NCBI RefSeq assembly: GCF_963678845.1
Contig: NZ_OY787464.1
Coordinates: forward strand, 806,001-870,000
DNA: 64,000 nucleotides
Reading direction: 5' to 3'
From: an uncultured Bacteroides sp.
GTDB taxonomy: Bacteria > Bacteroidota > Bacteroidia > Bacteroidales > Bacteroidaceae
Under the pieces are notes generated by a model. It saw only the letters and a list, made by a program, of their open reading frames with translations. It searched no databases and was not told where the DNA came from. The stretch's first letter is position 1. Every line of letters begins with the position of its first letter. Shown here piece by piece: positions 51,897 through 60,449 of this stretch. The position numbers and the translations under genes were made by a program.

Positions 51897-52754
51897 ATGA
51901 AAGTAGCAATTACAGGAAGTACAGGATTTATAGGAAAACACCTTACCACTTTCTTAATAGATAAAGGTGTAGAAGTTCACGCCATAAAGAGAGAGCATTT
52001 TCTTCCAGATCAGAAGTTGAAGCTAGCTTCTCTTTTGAGTGGCTGTGATGCAGTAATCAATTTGGCCGGCGCTTCTATAAATTGCCGCTGGACAAAAGCT
52101 AATAAACAGGAAATAAGGGATAGCCGGGTTAAGATAACCCGAATTTTAGTACAAACAATCAATGAACTTGCTACTAAGCCGGAAGTTCTTCTTTCTATTT
52201 CAGCTGTTGGCATATACACAAACAAGGAGGTTTGGAGCGAAAGATCTGGGGCTTACGACAAAGGCTTCCTGGCAAGTGTTTGTCTGGATTGGGAAGCTGA
52301 AGCAAAAAAAGTTTCACCAGATGTACGTTTAGTAATTCCACGACTTGGGGTTGTGCTAGGCAAAGACGGTGGCGCCTTCCCTAAAATGTTTCTCCCATTC
52401 CGCTTTTATGCAGGAGGAAGAATTGCATCTGGAAATCAAGGCTTCTCATGGATACATATAGACGACCTGCTAGATATTTTCTGGACAATAATCAATACCA
52501 AAAAAATCAAAGGTATTATTCATTGCACTGCTCCTCAAATGTGTGACAACCTTATATTTACATACACACTAGCAAAAGTAAGCCACCGACCGGTTTTCTT
52601 GCATATACCTTCTTTCATATTCAGAATTATTTATGGAGAAAGCGCCTCTCTGATAACTAAAGGGCCAAAAGTTTTTCCATATAAGTTATTGAATTATGGA
52701 TATTTATTTCAATATCCGGAGATAAAATCTGCTCTGAAGAATCTTTGTAATTAG
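51897..52754 (+). CDS. SDR-family NAD(P)-binding protein, TIGR01777 type
   Basis: 285 residues. Rossmann start MKVAITGSTGFIGKHLTTFLIDKG with the Gly-x-x-Gly-x-x-Gly nucleotide loop, NLAGASINCRWTKANKQEIRDSRVKITRILV (the family-specific block), SISAVGIYTN, and WIHIDDLLDIFWTIINT. Members of the epimerase/SDR39U1 group are related to cell-division-associated YfcH; their substrate is unknown. It stands alone between two minus-strand genes. The C-terminal tail has PSFIFRIIYGESASLITKGPKVFPYKLLNYGY, also characteristic. Confidence 0.88.
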   Translation: MKVAITGSTGFIGKHLTTFLIDKGVEVHAIKREHFLPDQKLKLASLLSGCDAVINLAGASINCRWTKANKQEIRDSRVKITRILVQTINELATKPEVLLSISAVGIYTNKEVWSERSGAYDKGFLASVCLDWEAEAKKVSPDVRLVIPRLGVVLGKDGGAFPKMFLPFRFYAGGRIASGNQGFSWIHIDDLLDIFWTIINTKKIKGIIHCTAPQMCDNLIFTYTLAKVSHRPVFLHIPSFIFRIIYGESASLITKGPKVFPYKLLNYGYLFQYPEIKSALKNLCN

Positions 52755-52869
52755 TTATTCATCAACCATCAATCCAAGAGAAATTAAGATATGATTTTAA
52801 AACATAGCCGATAAATAAAGAAGAAATAACGAATAAAGCAAAAAAACAAATAGAATAAAAGGAATTATC

Positions 52870-52948
52870 CTGTACAAAAGAATAAATTGTTCTGTACAGG
52901 ATAATTATTTGTTTTGTACAAAAGATATTATTCTTTTGTACAAGAATT
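52870..52948. repeat. Four TGTACA units at exact 22-bp period between convergent genes
   Basis: GTACA begins at 52872, 52894, 52916 and 52938. Three units carry a tail of AAAAG or AAG (TGTACAAAAGAAT, TTGTACAAAAGAT, TTGTACAAGAAT); the second reads CTGTACAGGATAAT. It shares TTGTACAAAAGA with the array at 32777. It is located about 115 bp after the SDR stop and 32 bp after the amt stop, so it cannot be an upstream operator of either. Confidence 0.8.
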
Positions 52949-52979
52949 CACAAGCCTATCACGAGGAAATAAAAAGCAA

Positions 52980-54329
52980 CTATTTCTCTTCCATTTTTTC
53001 AAGTTCTAAATATTCAGCCAGTTCTCTTTCTCCAAAACGTATTCCATAAGATTCATCATGCTGACTGATATCAAGACCAATATGCTCACTCTTAACAGAG
53101 ACACGCATTGGTATCATTCTATCTGTAATCCAGTAAAGGGCATAAGTTACTACAAAGGTATACACACACACAATAGCCACTGCTAGTATATGTATAAGAA
53201 AGATATGTATATTTCCGGCAACCAAACCATTAACAAAGACACCAGTAAGAATAGTTCCGGTAATACCTCCTACACCATGAATAGGGAATACATCCAATGC
53301 ATCATCTACTGAATTATAATTTTTCCAGTGTACTGCCACATTACAAACTATTGTTGTTATTAAAGCAATAAACATGCTTTGACCTACAGTTACGTAACCA
53401 GCAGAAGGAGTAATGGCAACCATGCCAACTACTGCTCCAATTGCAGCTCCCATTGCTGAAGGTTTACGTCCACGAAGACAGTCGAAAAATACCCATGCAA
53501 GCATTGCTGTAGCCGAAGCTGTATTTGTATTTAAGAATGCCTTTACAGCTATCCCGTTAGCTGCAAGTGAAGATCCAGCATTGAAACCAAACCATCCTAA
53601 CCAAAGCATTGATGCACCCAAAATAACTAATGCAATATTGGCCGGAGTCTTATCTCCTCCCTGGTCGCAACGTTTTCCTAAGAATAAAGCACCTGTTAAT
53701 GCAGCAACACCAGAAGAAGCATGCACCACAATACCACCAGCAAAATCGACTACTCCTAATTGGCGCAAAAAGCCGTCAGGATGCCATGTCCAGTGTGCCA
53801 ATGGACAATATACAAATATGCAGAACAAAATCATAAATACCATGTATGCCGAAAAACGTACCCGTTCAGCAAATGATCCAGTTATTAATGAAGGAGTTAT
53901 GATTGCAAATTTCATTTGAAACAAAGCATACAAAGCCAATGGTATTGTAGGAGATAAAAGTGCATTTGTTTTTGCTCCAACTCCATTAAACATAAAGAAA
54001 GTAGCTGGATTGCCAACAAAACCACCAATATCATCACCAAAAGCAAGACTAAATCCAAAAACAACCCAAAGAACACTAATCACTCCCATCGCAATAAAAC
54101 TCTGAAGGATAGTGGATATAACATTTTTCTGACGCACCATGCCACCATAAAAGAATGATAGTCCTGGAGTCATCATTAAAACAAAAATAGTTGCTGTGAG
54201 CATCCATGCAACATCAGTAAAATTGACTTTTGCGTCGGGCTCCCAAAGTCCAGCTGTTTCAGGAGTAAATACTCCGATAATACAAAAGATGACCAGAACA
54301 GCCATCATAATAACCCATCTCTTTTTCAT
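52980..54329 (-). CDS. amt: Ammonium transporter (Amt/Rh family)
   Basis: 449 residues, 11-12 membrane helices. Conserved elements: FVLMMTPGLSFFYGGMVRQKN (first signature), WTWHPDGFLRQLGVVDFAGGIVVHASSGVAALTGALFLGKR, LVILGASMLWLGWFGFNAGS and VFPIHGVGGITGTILTGVF with the pore histidine. The N-terminus has a signal-like segment preceding TM1. It passes ammonia/ammonium across the inner membrane as a trimer. The cytoplasmic C-terminal tail (MRVSVKSEHIGLDISQHDESYGIR) is the family's regulatory region, normally gated by a GlnK P-II protein, but no glnK is adjacent. Promoter at 54442-54471. Confidence 0.95.
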   Translation of the reverse strand: MKKRWVIMMAVLVIFCIIGVFTPETAGLWEPDAKVNFTDVAWMLTATIFVLMMTPGLSFFYGGMVRQKNVISTILQSFIAMGVISVLWVVFGFSLAFGDDIGGFVGNPATFFMFNGVGAKTNALLSPTIPLALYALFQMKFAIITPSLITGSFAERVRFSAYMVFMILFCIFVYCPLAHWTWHPDGFLRQLGVVDFAGGIVVHASSGVAALTGALFLGKRCDQGGDKTPANIALVILGASMLWLGWFGFNAGSSLAANGIAVKAFLNTNTASATAMLAWVFFDCLRGRKPSAMGAAIGAVVGMVAITPSAGYVTVGQSMFIALITTIVCNVAVHWKNYNSVDDALDVFPIHGVGGITGTILTGVFVNGLVAGNIHIFLIHILAVAIVCVYTFVVTYALYWITDRMIPMRVSVKSEHIGLDISQHDESYGIRFGERELAEYLELEKMEEK

Positions 54330-54441
54330 TTATCCCTATTTTCCTATTAACCAATTATATAATTAATCTATCAAACCAACTATTGCAAATTCAATTAGAA
54401 TCAAAATCCTACAAAAATGTATCTTTTTAAAATATTTTGCG

Positions 54442-54471
54442 CAAAGATACTAAACATTTTGCAAGTACAAA
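54442..54471 (-). promoter_or_regulatory. Probable promoter of amt
   Basis: Minus strand: TTTG (54471-54468), 18 bp, then TATCTTTG (54449-54442). The spacing is one base under the usual range. It would give an amt leader of about 105 nt. A sigma54-type GG-N10-GC pair was looked for in this gap and not found. Confidence 0.5.
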
Positions 54472-54606
54472 CAATTACAAAGAAACTTTTTGCCATTTGC
54501 ACCCATTGTAAACCAAAATAGAAAACTAATAAAAAAGGCACAAACAATAACACTTTATCAAAAAATAGTGTATCTTTCGGCATGTTTAACTTAAAAGTCT
54601 ATCATT

Positions 54607-55713
54607 ATGATTATCGGAATCCCAAAAGAGATAAAAAGCAATGAGAACAGAGTCTCACTTACACCCGGCGGTGCTAAGGAGTTGACAAAAAGAGGTCATT
54701 CTGTTTATGTGCAACACAATGCTGGTATCAACAGCGGTTTTGAAGATGAAGCTTATGTAGCGGCTGGAGCAAATATTCTGTCTACTATAGAAAAGGTTTA
54801 TGAAATAGCCGAAATGATTGTCAAAGTGAAAGAACCTATTGAATCAGAATACAAATTAATAAAACCAAATCAAGTAGTATTTACCTACTTCCACTTTGCA
54901 TCAGAAAAAGAGCTGACTTATGCTATGCTAGAAACCGGAGCAATCTGCATTGCTTACGAAACAGTAGAAAAAGAAGATAGAACGCTACCTTTGCTTATTC
55001 CAATGTCGGAAGTAGCAGGAAGAATGTCAATACAGGAAGGAGCACGTTTTCTTGAACAGCCGCAGGGAGGAAAGGGTCTGCTAATGAGTGGAGTTCCCGG
55101 AGTTAAGCCGGCAAAGGTATTAATCCTCGGAGGGGGTATTGTTGGAACAAATGCAGCTTTAATGGCTGCCGGAATGGGAGCTGATGTAGTAATCACAGAT
55201 ATTTCACTTCCACGTCTGCGTTATTTAAGTGAGATTATGCCTCCAAACGTAAAGACACTCTACTCTTCAACACACAATATAGAAGATGAACTACCTACAA
55301 CTGATCTTGTTATTGGAGCAGTATTAATCCCTGGAGCAAAGACACCTCATCTAATCACTCGTGATATGTTGAAATTTCTCAGAAAAGGTAGCCTAATGGT
55401 TGATGTTGCCATTGACCAGGGCGGATGTTTTGAAACGTCTCATCCCACCACACATACTAACCCTCAATACATTGTAGACGGAGTAGTACATTATTGCGTG
55501 GCTAATATTCCTGGAGCAGTGCCATTTACTTCTACCCTTGCTCTTACAAATGCAACATTCCCTTATGTTTTATCATTAGCAAGCAAAGGTTGGGAACAAG
55601 CATGTAAGGAAGATAAAAGTCTGACTTTAGGACTTAATATAGTAAAAGGGAAGGTTACTTACCCTGCTGTAGCTGAAACATTTGGATTAAATTATGAACC
55701 TGTAAATCTATAA
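54607..55713 (+). CDS. ald: Alanine dehydrogenase
   Basis: 368 residues, standard length. N-terminal catalytic block MIIGIPKEIKSNENRVSLTPGGAKELTKRGHSV with the substrate-binding Arg and Lys; YFHFASEKELT with the conserved His region; NAD-binding VLILGGGIVGTNAALMAAGMGADVVITD; and C-terminal GGCFETSHPTTHTNPQY with the catalytic Asp nearby (SLMVDVAIDQGG). It reversibly deaminates L-alanine to pyruvate and ammonia with NAD. It is transcribed divergently from amt, so the two share one intergenic control region and both concern ammonia handling. TATCTTTC about 30 bp upstream of the ATG is a near-match to the -7 box. Confidence 0.94.
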   Translation: MIIGIPKEIKSNENRVSLTPGGAKELTKRGHSVYVQHNAGINSGFEDEAYVAAGANILSTIEKVYEIAEMIVKVKEPIESEYKLIKPNQVVFTYFHFASEKELTYAMLETGAICIAYETVEKEDRTLPLLIPMSEVAGRMSIQEGARFLEQPQGGKGLLMSGVPGVKPAKVLILGGGIVGTNAALMAAGMGADVVITDISLPRLRYLSEIMPPNVKTLYSSTHNIEDELPTTDLVIGAVLIPGAKTPHLITRDMLKFLRKGSLMVDVAIDQGGCFETSHPTTHTNPQYIVDGVVHYCVANIPGAVPFTSTLALTNATFPYVLSLASKGWEQACKEDKSLTLGLNIVKGKVTYPAVAETFGLNYEPVNL

Positions 55714-55762
55714 AACTAATTTTAGAAACAACCTTAAGTCTACTATAAATAAAAAAACAAAG

Positions 55763-55810
55763 CAAGATTGTCCAAGTTTAATGTATTTACATTAGCTTGG
55801 GCAATTCTTA
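55763..55810. terminator. Bidirectional terminator between ald and the FabK/NMO-like gene
   Basis: CAAGATTGTCCAAG pairs with CTTGGGCAATTCTT (one bulge, one wobble) around an inner AATGTA/TACATT stem. The minus-strand side is followed by a run of T (complement of 55749-55757), and the plus side by a shorter AT-rich stretch. Confidence 0.7.
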
Positions 55811-55862
55811 TATAAAAAAAGGGCATAGTTACCCGCACATTTTAAGTCGTACTATGTTTTAT

Positions 55863-56810
55863 TTAAAAAGAAGGAAATTCAGTAACCGCTTGTCGACAAG
55901 TGTTGAAATCGTCAATAATTTCTTTTATAACCTCAGCAACAGGTTTTAATTCATGAAGCAATGAAGACACCTGACCAATCTCCAGTTCTCCCTCTTCCAG
56001 ATTTCCTTCAAAGATTCCCTTCTTTGCACGGCTTTTACCCAACAATTCACGCATCTCTTCCACAGATGCGCCACGAGCCTCAGCTTCTTCTACTTCTGAG
56101 AAGAATTTACCTTTAGCCAATCGGGCTGGAGCAAGTTTCTTTAAAAGAAGTTTAGTATCGCCTTCACCAAGAGTCAGACAGTATTCTTTAAAAGTATCGT
56201 GAGCTGAACTTTCTTTTGTAAGCGCAAAACGTGTTCCCATCTGAACTCCTTCTGCTCCCAGGGCCATTACTGCCAGCATTCCTGTACCTGTAGCAATTCC
56301 ACCTGCAGAAATCAAAGGTAGAGTGGTTGCTTTCCGAACTGAAGGAATAAGGCAAAGAGTTGTTGTCTCCTCTCTTCCGTTGTGCCCACCTGCTTCAAAG
56401 CCTTCAGCTACAATCGCATCAACTCCTGCAGATTCACACTTCTCAGCAAACCTGGCGCTGGAAACCACATGAACCACAGTTATTCCGTTTTGCTTCAGAA
56501 AAGATGTCCATGTTTTGGGATTGCCAGCCGAGGTAAAAACAATCTTTACCCTTTCTTCCACCACTATCTTCATTATTTCTTCAATCTGAGGATACATAAG
56601 CGGGATATTTACTCCGAAAGGTTTATCTGTTGCCTGCTTACATTTTTGGATATGCTCGCGAAGAACTTCGGGATGCATGGATCCAGCTCCGATTAAACCT
56701 AATCCCCCTGCATTACTTACTGCGGAAGCTAGGCGCCATCCGCTGCACCACACCATTCCTCCCTGTACAATAGGATATTGAATTCCAAAAAGATTGCATA
56801 TTCTGTTCAT
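55863..56810 (-). CDS. FMN-dependent nitronate monooxygenase / FabK-like enoyl-ACP reductase family
   Basis: 315 residues, a TIM-barrel flavoprotein. YPIVQGGMVWCSGWRLASAVSNAGGLGLIGAG is the N-terminal block, VDAIVAEGFEAGGHNGREE the flavin-phosphate region, and LPLISAGGIATGTGMLAVMALGAEGVQMGTRFALTKES the conserved second block. FabK proteins (about 315 residues) reduce enoyl-ACP in fatty-acid synthesis; nitronate monooxygenases share the fold and motifs. The length and the Bacteroidota host slightly favour FabK, but no fab genes adjoin, so both remain possible. A -7 box (minus TACTTTTG, 56827-56834) lies 17 bp upstream of the ATG. Confidence 0.85.
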   Translation of the reverse strand: MNRICNLFGIQYPIVQGGMVWCSGWRLASAVSNAGGLGLIGAGSMHPEVLREHIQKCKQATDKPFGVNIPLMYPQIEEIMKIVVEERVKIVFTSAGNPKTWTSFLKQNGITVVHVVSSARFAEKCESAGVDAIVAEGFEAGGHNGREETTTLCLIPSVRKATTLPLISAGGIATGTGMLAVMALGAEGVQMGTRFALTKESSAHDTFKEYCLTLGEGDTKLLLKKLAPARLAKGKFFSEVEEAEARGASVEEMRELLGKSRAKKGIFEGNLEEGELEIGQVSSLLHELKPVAEVIKEIIDDFNTCRQAVTEFPSF

Positions 56811-56926
56811 ATACTTTTTTTATTTTCAAAAGTACATGAAAAAAATAATATTACCATATGGATACATCACATTGTTTCTCCCTCAGTAAAAATCCAGAAA
56901 AATACTTTTTTTCAGAACCGATGTCC

Positions 56927-57046
56927 CACCTGCCACTAAAAATACATAAAAAGCCCTAAAAATAGGGCTTTACAATGGTGGCAGATAAAAAAAGTTTATT
57001 AATAAAATCCATTTATCTGCTACTAATTCGACCTATCTTCCACTAA
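56927..57046. repeat. Repeated TATCTGCCACTAA-like words and a nested hairpin in an intergenic region
   Basis: Words close to TATCTGCCACTAA occur at 56927-56939 (+), 56977-56988 (-), 57013-57026 (+) and 57033-57046 (+). CTGCCAC (56930-56936) and GTGGCAG (56978-56984) enclose a hairpin AAAGCCCT/AGGGCTTT (about 56950-56971). The rest of 56811-57131 shows no gene. Confidence 0.5.
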
Positions 57047-57131
57047 AATAAACACAAAAGAAGCAATAACACATACTAATCACAGGATGTTTATTATTCG
57101 AAAGCCTAACAGAGCATTTAAAGAAAAAGAA

Positions 57132-58118
57132 TTATGGCAGCAATTTTAACTCATCTAATTTCTTAGACATGCTTGTGTCACAGGCAAGCAAGGAGATTGC
57201 CTCATTGTTCTGGTCGAGCATAAGAATCAAACTTTCTTTGTGCCTTCCACTCATTACATATACCGGACTAAAGTAAGCTACTTTTTTTAGATATTTCGCT
57301 ATACAGGAAACATCATCATTCTTTTTGCCCGAAACAGGAAATAAGTCAAATTTTTCTTTATTGCTGGCAACGTACTTAGCTATCTCTGGGAAATTAGCTT
57401 TTGAGTAGTCAGCATCGTCACAAAACAAATAGACGATTTTGTATTTCTTCTGAGAAGTTTTTATTAAAGAATCCATCATTGACACACTGGCCATACGAAT
57501 TCTCACAAGACTATCGGGCAATTCTGTTTCAATGCTTAGGCTTTTAGACAAGTCACCATAATGAGTCCACAAATCGGGAGGATTTCTCCAGAAGATAGAT
57601 CTAAGAATATCCTCAGCGCTAAAGGATAATAGTGGATTAGAAGACGGGCCAAACATGGTTGCTATCTTATTCGAAGCAAGATAGCGGGGAGCCATGGCTG
57701 CTTTACTGAGTTCCATTCCACGCCTTGTCGATATATTCAGAGAACCAAATCCCATAGGATCAACTTTCAACTTCTGTCCATGTTTAGGATTCTCATAAAA
57801 AGAGGCAAAGCAAGACATGCCAAGCATGATTTTACCCTCTCTGGGGTCTTGAAGATTTTTCTTTTTACCAAGAATTTCATTCGTTAAATCCTTTACATCA
57901 GTAGGACTCATAAAAGAAGAAGAGGGAGAAGACACACGTGGAGAGCCCAGATTAATAGCTTTTAGTGCCTCTGGATTAATTATGATTTCCTTTTCCTTAG
58001 AAACTTCTCCTATTGGAGTTAACGAATGTCTTTTTAATGTATCCTGACTTTCATAAGCATTAGCTACGAAGACGCCAGCTACAAAGAACAATATAAATAG
58101 ATAATTTCTTTTTGTCAT
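57132..58118 (-). CDS. Secreted protein of unknown function, thioredoxin-like C-terminus
   Basis: 328 residues. Signal peptide (MTKRNYLFILFFVAGVFVANA). The middle has no recognised motif. Residues about 225-328 (KKYKIVYLFCDDADYSKANFPEIAKYVASNKEKFDLFPVSG...VYVMSGRHKESLILMLD) have the strand-helix rhythm of a thioredoxin fold, with a single Cys (FCDD) and no C-x-x-C, so no redox disulfide is expected. It is the last gene of an ECF-sigma unit and starts 1 bp after the lipoprotein gene; the two are probably co-translated. Function unknown; alternatives cannot be ranked. Confidence 0.5.
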   Translation of the reverse strand: MTKRNYLFILFFVAGVFVANAYESQDTLKRHSLTPIGEVSKEKEIIINPEALKAINLGSPRVSSPSSSFMSPTDVKDLTNEILGKKKNLQDPREGKIMLGMSCFASFYENPKHGQKLKVDPMGFGSLNISTRRGMELSKAAMAPRYLASNKIATMFGPSSNPLLSFSAEDILRSIFWRNPPDLWTHYGDLSKSLSIETELPDSLVRIRMASVSMMDSLIKTSQKKYKIVYLFCDDADYSKANFPEIAKYVASNKEKFDLFPVSGKKNDDVSCIAKYLKKVAYFSPVYVMSGRHKESLILMLDQNNEAISLLACDTSMSKKLDELKLLP

Positions 58119-58643
58119 TTAATTCCAACGATAATTTGTACCCGCTAAAGGATCTTCTAAAAAAGAATCCTTCAAACTATATTCTGGTTGGTTCATCACC
58201 TTATTCCACCATTTTACATATAAATCGGCAACCCCCTTAACTTCTTTATCCGAAAGAAAAGCATATTGCATATGTTCATTTACATCTGTATGAATAAGCT
58301 TACATCCTAAAGACGCATAACGGCCTACCCTAATTGATTCTATTGTCCACATAATACATTCTCCCAACCTATAATTGGCATTAGGCCCGTATGAAGTCAC
58401 CATATTGGCCGGGAAGAAAGGGATTGTAGACATATCTTTAACATGAGTTATTAACTCAGGAATATCTTTCTTAGCAAAGATAGGAACTTCCACAAATCCA
58501 TAAGGACTTTTTGTATCATACGTACCTGCCTTTATTTGTTCTACAAAAGCTACGGGATCAGGATTATTAAAATCAACATCCTCACCGTTACAGCTCGTAA
58601 AAAGTAAAATGCCTACCAATAATGACCATATATAATTTTTCAT
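58119..58643 (-). CDS. Lipoprotein of unknown function (resembles DUF4943)
   Basis: 174 residues. Signal and lipobox end at Cys19 (LLFTSC), followed by an acidic NGEDVDFNNPD tether. The mature part begins DPVAFVEQIKAGTYDTKSPYGFVEVPIFAKKDIPELI and contains ECIMWTIESIRVGRYASLGCKLIHTDV, a pattern I associate from memory with the DUF4943 lipoprotein family. It abuts the secreted-protein gene downstream and lies 35 bp after the membrane beta-barrel gene. Cellular location is the envelope; its role in the sigma-factor operon is unknown. Confidence 0.6.
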   Translation of the reverse strand: MKNYIWSLLVGILLFTSCNGEDVDFNNPDPVAFVEQIKAGTYDTKSPYGFVEVPIFAKKDIPELITHVKDMSTIPFFPANMVTSYGPNANYRLGECIMWTIESIRVGRYASLGCKLIHTDVNEHMQYAFLSDKEVKGVADLYVKWWNKVMNQPEYSLKDSFLEDPLAGTNYRWN

Positions 58644-58678
58644 AATATAGATTCATTTAGGAGTTTATTAATATGTAA

Positions 58679-59758
58679 TCAATACATCACTTTTACTCCG
58701 CAGCGCAGATTAAAATTCAAAGGTCGTTCTCTTCTTATTGTAGAAGCCAGCGTATGATCATCAAAGTAATAGGCTAAACCAGGTTCAGCAAACAATGCCA
58801 GATGTTCGGATGTGTTATATTGTAATCCAACAGATGAGGCCAAAGAGCATTGCAGTCCGTTTATGGAAAGAGGTTGTTCATCACTACCACCGGAGCCACA
58901 ACTTGTTTTAGGAGAGATGCATTCTTCAAGCATCCCACCAACAGACAGATAAAGATTTAGTTTCTTACGTTTAAGGAAAGTCCAGTTAGCCTTGAGAGGA
59001 ATTCCCAGGAAGTGGATTTTCCGATTATTAATTTCTGCTCCACTTGCGTCTTTCGAATCAGAACATAAAAAAGTATAATTCAAGCCACTTTCCAAAGACA
59101 GATTATCTGTAATTCTTTTACTGATGGATAATCCTATGGAAATTGGAGATTTATGATTTATGGTAATCGGTTGAAGATTATCTCCGATTGAAGAGATTGT
59201 TTTGCCTTTTTCTACAGAGACATTCAATCCCACTGTCCATTCATTTGGAATATAGATTTCCGGAGCTGCATTTTCATTCTCTGCCAAAACATCCATCTGC
59301 TTTATATCTGTTGCCAGAATAGTTTTTTCAGGTTGGTTATCAGACTCTGCTTCTTCAGCTACAGAATCAACAGGATTCTGTTCAGCAGAGCTTTGAATAA
59401 CGTCCTGCTGTTTGAGCAAAGCTACTTGTTCTTCACTCTTTTCTGCAGGTAGTTCACTGAGAATAGCTTTTTCAACTTTGGCAATTGCTGCATGTTTTTC
59501 TATTACAGGAGCCGAAACTTTGCATAATGATGAAGATGTTTCTTTTTGAGGGGCAAACATCCATACTGCAGCCGAGCAGGCAAGCAATATCAGAAAAATA
59601 GCGGCAGCAGCTATAAAGCATGCAGTGTATAGCTTTCTGGGAGAAGGTTTGGATAGTTCTTTTTCCAGATCCTCCCACATGTCCTCTTTCAATGGAATCT
59701 CATATTGCTTCAGCCTTGAGCGAAACAATTCGGTTAATTCATCTTCATTTTTCTTCAT
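58679..59758 (-). CDS. Membrane protein with anti-sigma-like N-terminus and beta-barrel-like C-terminus
   Basis: 359 residues. Residues 1-40 (NEDELTELFRSRLKQYEIPLKEDMWEDLEKELS) are cytoplasmic and match the short segment found in Bacteroidota proteins encoded with ECF sigma factors. A single helix at about 45-68 (YTACFIAAAAIFLILLACSAAVWMF) and a long acidic linker follow. A C-terminal domain (about 172-359) of alternating strands is of the outer-membrane porin type (WTVGLNVSVEKGKTISSIGDNL ... SVGLQYNTSEHLALFAEPGLAYYFDD ... LNFNLRCGVKVMY). It overlaps the sigma gene by 14 bp, so coupled translation and a sigma-controlling role are likely. The barrel would sit on a protein anchored in the inner membrane, an odd combination. 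Confidence 0.7.
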   Translation of the reverse strand: MKKNEDELTELFRSRLKQYEIPLKEDMWEDLEKELSKPSPRKLYTACFIAAAAIFLILLACSAAVWMFAPQKETSSSLCKVSAPVIEKHAAIAKVEKAILSELPAEKSEEQVALLKQQDVIQSSAEQNPVDSVAEEAESDNQPEKTILATDIKQMDVLAENENAAPEIYIPNEWTVGLNVSVEKGKTISSIGDNLQPITINHKSPISIGLSISKRITDNLSLESGLNYTFLCSDSKDASGAEINNRKIHFLGIPLKANWTFLKRKKLNLYLSVGGMLEECISPKTSCGSGGSDEQPLSINGLQCSLASSVGLQYNTSEHLALFAEPGLAYYFDDHTLASTIRRERPLNFNLRCGVKVMY

Positions 59759-60302
59759 TGCGGATATATTCTTTAATTCTCTTTGCTAACATACTTTTTG
59801 CTCTGTGAAGTTGTGAAGTGGATGAGTGTTCATTGATGTGAAGCATAGTAGCGATTTCTTTATGTGTCTTTTCTTCGAACACATATAAATTGAATACTGT
59901 GCGATACCCCATCGGTAATTCTGTAACAAAAAGCATTAACTGTGCATCAGAAATCCCTTCGTACAATTCCTTTTCGGGCAATTCAACCACATCCGGCAGT
60001 TCTTCTTCCTGAACTATTACTTCCTGCATTTTTTTTCTTTGCTGCAAGTAGTCCAATGAAAGATTAGCCATTACACGATTCATCCACAATTCCAAAGAGC
60101 CTTCACCACGATAGTTGAATTTTGAAATGGACTTATATATCTTTATAAAGCCATCGTGAAGAAGATCGTGAGCAACATCAACATCGCCTGTATAACGATA
60201 GCAAACGGCAAGTAACCGCTTGGAGTAAAGAGTGTAAAGACTCTTCCGAGCAACATTATCGCCTGCCCGGCATCCTTTTGCCAATTCTAACTCATCTTCC
60301 AA
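59745..60302 (-). CDS. ECF-type RNA polymerase sigma factor
   Basis: About 185 residues from a TTG at 60302; the frame is open to 60449. The upstream 49 residues have no sigma-factor similarity, and a promoter box (TATCTTTG, minus, 60429-60422) lies inside them, so a later start is required. Region 2: ELAKGCRAGDNVARKSLYTLYSKRLLAVCYRYTGDVDVAHDLLHDGFIKIYKSISKFNYRGEGSLELWMNRVMANLSLDYLQQRKK. Region 4: LPMGYRTVFNLYVFEEKTHKEIATMLHINEHSSTSQLHRAKSMLAKRIKEY. Controls an unknown regulon, probably including its own operon. The start codon is the main uncertainty. Confidence 0.83.
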   Translation of the reverse strand: MEDELELAKGCRAGDNVARKSLYTLYSKRLLAVCYRYTGDVDVAHDLLHDGFIKIYKSISKFNYRGEGSLELWMNRVMANLSLDYLQQRKKMQEVIVQEEELPDVVELPEKELYEGISDAQLMLFVTELPMGYRTVFNLYVFEEKTHKEIATMLHINEHSSTSQLHRAKSMLAKRIKEYIRNEEK

Positions 60303-60421
60303 TTTTACTCTCGTTTTGTATAGACGAAATTTTGTGTGTCTATATGTATAACTCCGTGAATTTATAAATGCTGCATGAGAAAAGAAGAAAATTTCTCCTA
60401 AACCATCTTTTTTATAACAAA

Positions 60422-60429
60422 CAAAGATA
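60422..60429 (-). promoter_or_regulatory. -7 box of the ECF-sigma operon
   Basis: Minus strand reads TATCTTTG (TAnnTTTG). The expected -33 region would fall at the edge of the direct-repeat array that begins at 60450. Confidence 0.55.
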
Positions 60430-60449
60430 AAAGAAGTTTCTGAATCCAC

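Noticed and set aside
59745..60449. Full-length frame for the ECF-sigma gene from GTG 60449
   Set aside because: The first about 49 residues are unlike sigma factors and contain the promoter box at 60422-60429; a later start is preferred.
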